From JAWLCG01 sp041687295 (GTDB lineage Bacteria > Planctomycetota > Phycisphaerae > SM23-33 > FEN-1343): DNA of 40,033 nucleotides. Positions 34,919-40,033 of the stretch are shown in pieces; the first letter of the stretch is position 1; every line of letters starts with the position of its first letter. The translations under genes were made by a program, and so were the position numbers. Where the stretch lies: the NCBI GenBank assembly GCA_041687295.1, contig JAWLCG010000004.1, positions 1 to 40,033 of the forward strand, read 5' to 3'. The notes under the pieces are model-generated. The model searched no databases and was not told the origin of the DNA. It saw nothing but the letters and a program-made list of their open reading frames with translations.

Positions 34919-36328
34919 ATGCCTGGCCAATCGAGCCCATGGGAAGATACGTATGACGTGCTGGTGGTCGGCGGCGGCACCACGGGGTTGGCGGCCGCCT
35001 TGGCGGCGGCCCGGCAGGGCGCGCGCACGGCCATTGTGGAATGCGGCGGTTATCTGGGTGGCAACGCGGTGGCCATTCCCGCCTGGCTGGGCTTCCACGA
35101 CCTCCAGGGCGCCCAGACTGTCGCGGGCATTGCCGAGGAGATGGTGCGGATGCTGCAGGCCCGCGGCGAGGCCACGCCCTGCTATCGCGACCCGATCTGC
35201 GGCAGTCTCGTCGGCGTCAACATGCATGGCGTGAAGCTGCTGGCCAGCGAACTGGCCGAGGCCGCCGGTGTGGCCGTGTACCTGCACACCGAGGTGACGG
35301 GGGCGTCGTTGGATGGCAATGGCCGTTCCATTGAGCGTCTGCCGGTCCACACGCGGGCCGGTGAACGCAGCCTTGGGGCCCGTGTGGTGGTCGATTGCAG
35401 CGACACAGCCGCCGTGGCCCGGCCGGCCGGGGCACAGCTCACCTATGGTCGAGGCGAGGACGGCAAAGCCCAGGTCGCTTCCTGGACCTTTACGGTGGGC
35501 GGCATCGACTTTGCCGGACTGCTGGCCTACTACCGACGGGCCCCCGATGAGATTCGCCCCTTCCCCTTGCCGGACGTGCAGGGGCTGTTGCGGCAGATGG
35601 AGCAGGCGGAAGCCTTTGTGATGGGCTCGTTCCGTGCCGCCATTGCCCAGGCCCGCCGGGACGGGTTGGCCCTGCCGCGGGACGTGATGCCGGGCATCGC
35701 CTTTCCGCCGCGGGGCGAGATTGTCACCGTCGGCGTGCGAGTGGAGAACGTCGACCCGGCCGACTCGCTCTCGCTGGGCCGGGCCGAACGCGAAGGCATG
35801 GCCCAGGCGCGGCGGTGGCTGGAGTTCCTGCGGGGGTACGTGCCGGGCTGTGAACGCGCCCGGCTGTCGGGCACGCCGGCGACGATCGGCATCCGTGAGA
35901 GCTACCATGTCCGCGGCTGCCACGTGCTGGACCGCGAAGACCTGATGGCCGGCCGGCGCTTTGAAGATGCCATCGCTGCCGGCGGCTACCACATTGACGT
36001 GCACAGCCCTGACCACGGCGGGGTTGTCTCGCAGCAGCCCCCGAGCTATCAGATTCCCTACCGGAGCCTGCGCGTGCCGGCTCTGGAGAACCTGCTGGTG
36101 GCAGGCCGGTTGCTCTCGGCCACGCACGCGGCCTACGCCTCCACGCGCGTCATCCCCATCAGCATGGCCACTGGGGAGGCCGCTGGCATCGCCGCGGCGA
36201 TGGCGGCGGCCGGGAGGCTTTCGGTGCACGATGTGCCCGTGGGCGCCCTGCAGCAACGCCTCCGGGAGGCCGAAGCTATCCTAGAGCCGCGGGAGGACAA
36301 TCTGATGGAGTCCGTACCAACCTTGTAG
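34919..36328 (+). CDS. FAD-dependent oxidoreductase (FAD_oxidored type)
   Basis: 469 residues from ATG 34919, GGAG 10 bases upstream. N-terminal Rossmann motif YDVLVVGGGTTGLAAALAAA (GxGxxG at 18-23) with Glu41 ending the second strand (TAIVECGGYLGGNA). A second FAD-contact motif GARVVVDCSDTAAVA lies at about 155-170. The C-terminal YQIPYRSLRVPALENLLVAG, then ASTRVIPISMATGEAAGIAA, is the family's second FAD-binding stretch. These enzymes accompany polysaccharide loci in Planctomycetes and Bacteroidetes; the substrate is unknown. 36 bases separate it from the beta-propeller gene, so the two are probably co-transcribed. Confidence 0.85.
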   Translation: MPGQSSPWEDTYDVLVVGGGTTGLAAALAAARQGARTAIVECGGYLGGNAVAIPAWLGFHDLQGAQTVAGIAEEMVRMLQARGEATPCYRDPICGSLVGVNMHGVKLLASELAEAAGVAVYLHTEVTGASLDGNGRSIERLPVHTRAGERSLGARVVVDCSDTAAVARPAGAQLTYGRGEDGKAQVASWTFTVGGIDFAGLLAYYRRAPDEIRPFPLPDVQGLLRQMEQAEAFVMGSFRAAIAQARRDGLALPRDVMPGIAFPPRGEIVTVGVRVENVDPADSLSLGRAEREGMAQARRWLEFLRGYVPGCERARLSGTPATIGIRESYHVRGCHVLDREDLMAGRRFEDAIAAGGYHIDVHSPDHGGVVSQQPPSYQIPYRSLRVPALENLLVAGRLLSATHAAYASTRVIPISMATGEAAGIAAAMAAAGRLSVHDVPVGALQQRLREAEAILEPREDNLMESVPTL

Positions 36329-36364
36329 TCGCACGAGCGACCTCGATGCCATCGGAGTTGTACC

Positions 36365-38530
36365 ATGCACAGTGATATTCCCCAGGCCGCGGAGCCCGGC
36401 CAGCCTTTCCAGCTTCCGCTGAGCGGACCTGCCAGCCCCGCCGTTCGGGCGGTGCTGCACGGCAAGCCGTCAACCGCCCCGCTGGCGCGAGGGTCGTGGG
36501 GCACCGACCAGCCTGAGCCGTTCTGGCGCGGCCCGGCCTTGACCGGTCTGACCCACACCGAAGTGCTCACGCAACCCTTCGTGATGCCGGATCGGCCGTT
36601 GCGGGTGAACGTGGATGCTCTGCACGGAACCGCGGCCCTCACGGCGGGGGCGTACCTGATGGTCGAAGTGCTCGACGCGCGGGACCGCATCCTGCCCGCT
36701 TTCGGGCGGGCGTCGTGCCTGATCGCTGACGCGAACGGCCTGGACCTGCTGCTGCAGTGGGACGGCCGAACCTCCGACGCCCTGGCTGGGCAGGTGGTGA
36801 GCCTGCTGCTGCTCTTCCGCGCGGCCCGGCTGTATGGGATCCACGATCGGCCTTTCACTTCCGAGCCGTTGGACCAGCTTGAGCTGGCGGTTGATCGGCC
36901 GGAACTGGCGGCATGGGATACGAGCGGGTTCCATCTGGTCGGTCGATCGGCCAGCGGCCAGGCCGTCTGTCTCGACAAGCTTCCGATCGACATGCGGGTG
37001 GAGGCAGATGTGCTGGATGTGCGGCTGGACAAGCTCGACCTCCACAGCGGTCGGCTGTCGGTGCCGGCGGAAGTGGCCGCCCCGGCCCAAGCCCGGCTCC
37101 AGGCACGCATCGAGCGGCCCGAGGGAGCGGTTGAGTCCAACCCTGTCGCCCTCACGTTGCGGCCCGCCTTGCCTGCGATGGGCGAGAATACGCTGCTTCT
37201 GACCTTCTGCACGCCACGCGACATTCGCCAGTCGGTGGGGGATATCCGGTTCGAGCCCCGCAAGCTCCAGTACTACGCCACCACGCGGGGTCTGCCGACC
37301 ACGCACAAGTCCATGACCGTCTTCAACCGCCGCGTGGGCGACGAGCACTGGGTCTGGGGCAGCTCGCGCGGGGAGGGCACCCTCTACCGGGCGAAAACGC
37401 GCGACGGCATCGAGTACTATGACGTTACGCCGGTCGAGTCCGAGATGCACCCGCAGCACTTCATGGACATGACCTACAGTCCTGAGCGGGGGGAGTATCT
37501 GGCCTTCGAGCGGAAGTTCGGCCCCAGCCGGTGGCTGGTGCACCGGTCGCGGGATGGGCTGCGGTTCGAGAGCCTGGGCAAGGTCTTTGCCGACTTCGAC
37601 GGGCTGGAAGTAACCTGGGACCCCAATCGCGGCGAGTACGTGGCCATGCAGTTGACGATGCAGGCCCGGCTGGCCCCGCGGCGGTACACCGACAACCTGG
37701 CCGGCTCGCGGCTGGACAACCGCTGCCGCCGCGTCTTCGCCCGTCGGACCAGCCCGGACGGCCTGCGCTGGACGCCCGACCAGGACGTGATCGTCAGCGG
37801 CCCTGGCACCTGGTTGGCTCCTGAACACCACGCTCTGGCTCCCGACCGCGACGACCCCGAAGACCTGGAGTGCTACTGGCTGGACATCTTCCCGTACGGC
37901 CGGCGGTGGGCGGGGCTGTTCATGACCGTGGCGGCGGCGCCGTACAACTTCGTCGACGCCTTCCCCTACGACCAGGGCTCCCAGGGCTCGCGCCACGGCC
38001 CGCACTCGAGCGTGGAGTGGGTCTTCAGCGATGACCTGCACCACTGGGAGCGGCCGTTCCGCGACTGCCCGGCCTCGCACGATTGGCGGATCTACTTCGG
38101 CAACGCCCCCATGCGGCTGCACGACCGCCTGCTCTTCCTGACGGGCAACCAGCTGTACAACCTGCCTCCCGAGGGCGGGGCGGCCGAAGGACAGAACCTG
38201 GAACTCTACAGCCTGCCCCTGGACCGCATCGTCGGCCTTCATGGCCAGGACGGGGCGGCCTGCTCCACGCCGGCGTTCATCGCTCCAGAGGCCCCACTGC
38301 GGCTGAACGCCGCTGGGTCTCTATGGGTGGAGGTGCGCGACGAGTCCCAGCGGGTGATTCCTGGCTTCGAGGCGAAGCGTTGCAGACTGGTCGGTGCCGA
38401 CAGTCTGGGCACGCTCCTGCAATGGGGCGACCAGACTACCGCCAACCTGGCCGGCCGAACCATATCGCTACGGTTGCACTTGATGGGTGCACGGGTCTTC
38501 GCGGTTCATGATCGAACGACGGGCGGCTAA
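36365..38530 (+). CDS. Five-bladed beta-propeller glycosidase-like protein flanked by duplicated beta-sandwich modules
   Basis: 721 residues from ATG 36365. Residues about 70-160 (FVMPDRPLRVNVDALHG, AYLMVEVLDARDRILPAFGR, LLLQWDG, LAGQVVSLLLLFRAARLYGI) and about 635-718 (FIAPEAPLRLNAAGSLWVEV, RVIPGFEAKRC, LLQWGDQ, LAGRTISLRLHLMGARVF) are copies of one module. Between them, about 280-620 looks like a GH43/GH32-type propeller: THKSMTVFNRRVGDEHWVWG, MHPQHFMDMTYSPERGEYLA, VEWVFSDDLHHWERPFRDCP, YFGNAPMRLHDRLLFLTGNQ. Usually the sandwich module occurs once, C-terminal to the propeller. No signal peptide. Glycosidase activity is inferred, not shown. Confidence 0.68.
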   Translation: MHSDIPQAAEPGQPFQLPLSGPASPAVRAVLHGKPSTAPLARGSWGTDQPEPFWRGPALTGLTHTEVLTQPFVMPDRPLRVNVDALHGTAALTAGAYLMVEVLDARDRILPAFGRASCLIADANGLDLLLQWDGRTSDALAGQVVSLLLLFRAARLYGIHDRPFTSEPLDQLELAVDRPELAAWDTSGFHLVGRSASGQAVCLDKLPIDMRVEADVLDVRLDKLDLHSGRLSVPAEVAAPAQARLQARIERPEGAVESNPVALTLRPALPAMGENTLLLTFCTPRDIRQSVGDIRFEPRKLQYYATTRGLPTTHKSMTVFNRRVGDEHWVWGSSRGEGTLYRAKTRDGIEYYDVTPVESEMHPQHFMDMTYSPERGEYLAFERKFGPSRWLVHRSRDGLRFESLGKVFADFDGLEVTWDPNRGEYVAMQLTMQARLAPRRYTDNLAGSRLDNRCRRVFARRTSPDGLRWTPDQDVIVSGPGTWLAPEHHALAPDRDDPEDLECYWLDIFPYGRRWAGLFMTVAAAPYNFVDAFPYDQGSQGSRHGPHSSVEWVFSDDLHHWERPFRDCPASHDWRIYFGNAPMRLHDRLLFLTGNQLYNLPPEGGAAEGQNLELYSLPLDRIVGLHGQDGAACSTPAFIAPEAPLRLNAAGSLWVEVRDESQRVIPGFEAKRCRLVGADSLGTLLQWGDQTTANLAGRTISLRLHLMGARVFAVHDRTTGG

Positions 38531-38692
38531 CTGCGGCAATGGCCCTGGAACCGGTGCTGCCGGGCCACCGCCATGGTCGTAGCATCGGCCTGCCAGCGAG
38601 CGGCCAGGGATGCCAACCGGCCGCTCAGAAGGCTGCAGAAAAGAAGCAGAGATGACCAGTCCCATCGAGTCACGATCCGCTGCCCGGCCTGC

Positions 38693-38821
38693 TCACACCT
38701 GTTCACCCCCCTTTGGCCGGGTTGCGGGCCCCTGTGCTGCGCGGTAGTCGGAAGGACTCAGGCCGGTGCACTGAAGGAATCGTCGGTAGAAGTTGCGCGT
38801 GCAGGCGCAGTGCATGGCCAT
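38693..38821 (-). pseudogene. AraC-family regulator C-terminal relic
   Basis: 43 codons on the minus strand read CTRNFYRRFLQCTGLSPSDY and then RAAQG, matching the second helix-turn-helix end of AraC/XylS regulators (FSRxFKxxTGxSPxxYR). A TGA precedes Met at 38819-38821 in frame, and the rest of the protein is gone. Probably once a regulator of the carbohydrate genes. The stretch 38531-38692 shows nothing else. Confidence 0.55.
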
Positions 38822-38848
38822 GCGTCAGGCGCCGGCACGGCGGCAGCC

Positions 38849-39115
38849 CTGTGCGCCCGGGCCGGCGACGTGTCGATCGACTGGTCCTGGCAGGCCGCCG
38901 ACGGCATCTACCCTGACCAGTTCCAGCGCGACCGCGTGGTGCTGCTGGACCGCAGCGTCGACAGCGGCTACTCCGGCTGGTGCCAGCGGCCCGACGGCGG
39001 CATCGTGATCGTGGACTACACGAACCGCTCGCCTCGCCACTGGATGCAGCCCGGTGGCCCAGTCGCGTCGGCCTGGAGCTACGTGACGACCGAGGCGTTC
39101 CTGACCAAAGGCTGA
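38849..39115 (+). pseudogene. Sialidase/BNR-type C-terminal relic
   Basis: The plus frame ending at TGA 39113-39115 reads AGDVSIDWSWQAADGIYPDQ, RVVLLDRSVDSGYSGWCQRP, DGGIVIVDYTNRS and SYVTTEAFLTKG. The pattern SGYSGW...DGxIxIVDYTN is that of the last blade of exo-sialidase-like proteins. The front of the gene is replaced by the AraC scrap on the opposite strand. No start or ribosome site. Confidence 0.5.
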
Positions 39116-39156
39116 GGATCGGTCGGCCACACCCCCGCGACCGCCGTCCGCCCGGA

Positions 39157-39396
39157 GTGGATACTCTCCCCCCGCCAGTAGAGCCGTCGAACCTGCGACC
39201 TCTTTTACCTGCTGCGCGCGTCGGTACGCCCCACGGGGCGCACTCGGATGAAACCGTGCCATGAACGCATGAGCTTGCTGAAACTGTTCGCCAGGATGTT
39301 GCTCAGTGTGGGCCACCGGGTTACGGATTTCGCCGCCCGAAGGGCGTGCCTCGCCGATGAGGGCCGCTTGGCGCTTCATAACCCGGAGGTCGCAGG
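39157..39396 (+). repeat. Dispersed intergenic repeat, subfamily B copy 2, best-preserved inverted tRNA-like ends
   Basis: Left motif GTCGAACCTGCGACCTC (39186-39202) is the reverse complement of tRNA-like GAGGTCGCAGGTTCGAC; the right end has CATAACCCGGAGGTCGCAG and GAGGTCGCAGG at 39386-39396. Between them is GATGTTGCTCAGTGTGG, similar to the 5' half of a tRNA (acceptor end and D arm), plus the 30-base core shared with 1957-2199. No complete cloverleaf can be folded from it by eye, so it is not annotated as a tRNA. Confidence 0.72.
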
Positions 39397-39507
39397 GGAG
39401 GGGAGGTTGGCTTTGCCGACGTGAATCCGGGCCGGTATACTCGGGGCGATGGCCTCGGTGCCGATGTGCAGTACGAGCGAACCAGCCCCTGCGGAGAGTG
39501 GACCGGC

Positions 39508-39891
39508 ATGAAGACTCAAGGACAGGTGGAAGCGGACATCAGCGAGGCGATCATCAAGTTCGAGCGCGAGTTCATGGGTCGCGGCCCGGAGGAGACGCGG
39601 ACGTATCTTGTCGAGGACATGGTGCTGGTGCGGCTGCGGGGCGTGCTGACGCCGGCGGAGAAGAATCTCGTCAAGGGCGGCGCGGACGTGCAGGGGCGGG
39701 GGCTGATCAAGCAGGTGCGGACGGAGCTGCTGGAGAAGGCCCGCCCGATGCTCGAGGCGATTATTCGGGACGTGACGGGGCAGGAGCTTCGCAGTCTGCA
39801 CACCGACATCAGCACGACGACGGGCGAGCGGGTGATCATCTTCACCCTGGCGGGCCGGCCGCGATTCGATCGCGCCGAGCCGGGCGCATAG
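39508..39891 (+). CDS. DUF2294 family protein
   Basis: 127 residues from ATG 39508, preceded by GGAGAG. The sequence matches DUF2294 along its length: MKTQGQVEADISEAIIKFER, EFMGRGPEETRTYLVEDMVL, VRLRGVLTPAEKNLVKG, LIKQVRTELLEKARPMLEAI, LHTDISTTTGERVIIFTL. It is a small soluble alpha/beta protein of unknown biochemical role, often near sodium- or bicarbonate-linked or stress genes in other bacteria (recollection only). It stands alone here, between a repeat copy and a hairpin. Confidence 0.85.
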   Translation: MKTQGQVEADISEAIIKFEREFMGRGPEETRTYLVEDMVLVRLRGVLTPAEKNLVKGGADVQGRGLIKQVRTELLEKARPMLEAIIRDVTGQELRSLHTDISTTTGERVIIFTLAGRPRFDRAEPGA

Positions 39892-39924
39892 CCAAGGCCC
39901 GCCCGGTGTCGGGACAGGCCTTGG
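39892..39924 (+). terminator. Hairpin terminator after the DUF2294 gene
   Basis: CCAAGGCC (39892-39899) pairs with GGCCTTGG (39917-39924), with an inner CCCG/CGGG stem, directly after the stop. GC-rich, followed by Gs rather than Ts. Confidence 0.5.
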
Positions 39925-39956
39925 GGGGTGTCGGGCGCGGGCGGAAGGGCGAAGGT

Positions 39957-40033
39957 GGGGCTGCGCTAACGCTGCGCCCCAGCCTACGAAAACCGCCCGC
40001 GCTGTAGGCTGGGGCGCAGCGAAGCGAAGCCCC
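39957..40033. repeat. REP-like palindrome at the window edge
   Basis: An 18-base arm (39970-39987, CGCTGCGCCCCAGCCTAC) pairs perfectly with 40004-40021. Outer GGGGCT (39957-39962) and AGCCCC (40028-40033) extend the stem across a mismatch. The GTAGGCTGGGGCGCAGCGAA pattern is typical of dispersed REP-type hairpins, which are often mobilised by REP-associated transposases. Confidence 0.6.

Noticed and set aside
39292..39396. Possible tRNA-Met gene with a large insertion (GATGTTGCTCAGTGTGG at the front, CATAACCCGGAGGTCGCAG at the back).
   Set aside because: There is no T arm and acceptor 3' strand to pair with the front, and the other copies are degenerate. Treated as a tRNA-like repeat.
1..40033. 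CRISPR arrays, rRNA genes, riboswitches.
   Set aside because: No regularly spaced direct repeats, no conserved rRNA segments and no recognisable riboswitch core were seen. In particular I found no molybdenum-cofactor-type element ahead of the ModA-like genes.

Overview
The window is GC-rich DNA most likely from a member of the Planctomycetota (class not resolved; possibly from a metagenome). The evidence is the secreted proteins: a beta-helix protein with a choice-of-anchor Q region and dockerin-type repeats (1-1866), a second repeat-rich surface protein with a typical planctomycete dockerin (24270-25928), and a leucine-rich-repeat protein with a PEP-CTERM-like tail (23065-24144). They sit among many glycan-active enzymes. 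No rRNA gene, complete tRNA gene, CRISPR array or origin was found.

Layout. 1-7.5 kb: end of a surface protein, a dispersed repeat, a clan GH-A glycosidase, a chimeric RhuM/nucleotidyltransferase relic, an aldo/keto reductase with two catalytic positions replaced, and a DUF2961 (GH172-like) protein. 7.7-9.6 kb: a GNAT acetyltransferase and an APH-type kinase, divergently oriented. 9.85-20.8 kb: one compact minus-strand cluster of eight genes. In transcription order these are a secreted CxC protein with a C-terminal membrane anchor, an FtsX-type permease, a LolD/MacB-type ATPase, a 1294-residue lipoprotein (two PQQ-like propellers around a methyltransferase-like domain, plus a malectin-like end), two ModA-like binding proteins, a ModB-like permease and a ModC-like ATPase. 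Tight spacing and 4-base overlaps suggest co-transcription, and this is the best candidate for an undescribed system. It looks like an envelope assembly or export module coupled to oxyanion-type uptake, but the substrate is unknown.

20.8-22.9 kb is a graveyard of an unassigned fragment, an IS transposase start, a restriction endonuclease, a phage terminase and a truncated DUF5060/DUF4038 glycosidase. 23-26 kb holds the two surface proteins. 26.1-38.5 kb is mostly a carbohydrate locus: a HEPN protein, GH20 hexosaminidase (interrupted by an in-frame TGA), a heparinase tail, a six-hairpin glycosidase, a CocE/NonD hydrolase, an FAD oxidoreductase and a beta-propeller glycosidase-like protein. 38.5-40 kb has AraC and sialidase relics, another repeat copy, a DUF2294 gene and a REP-like palindrome.

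Two patterns cut across the window. At least four intergenic repeats of about 150-240 bp end in a sequence resembling the anticodon-to-T-arm part of initiator tRNA-Met, and three of them carry the inverted complement near the other end. In addition, a large share of the gaps between intact genes hold gene fragments, which points to repeated insertion, deletion and illegitimate joining. All family calls come from reading translated sequence by eye. No database search was run.
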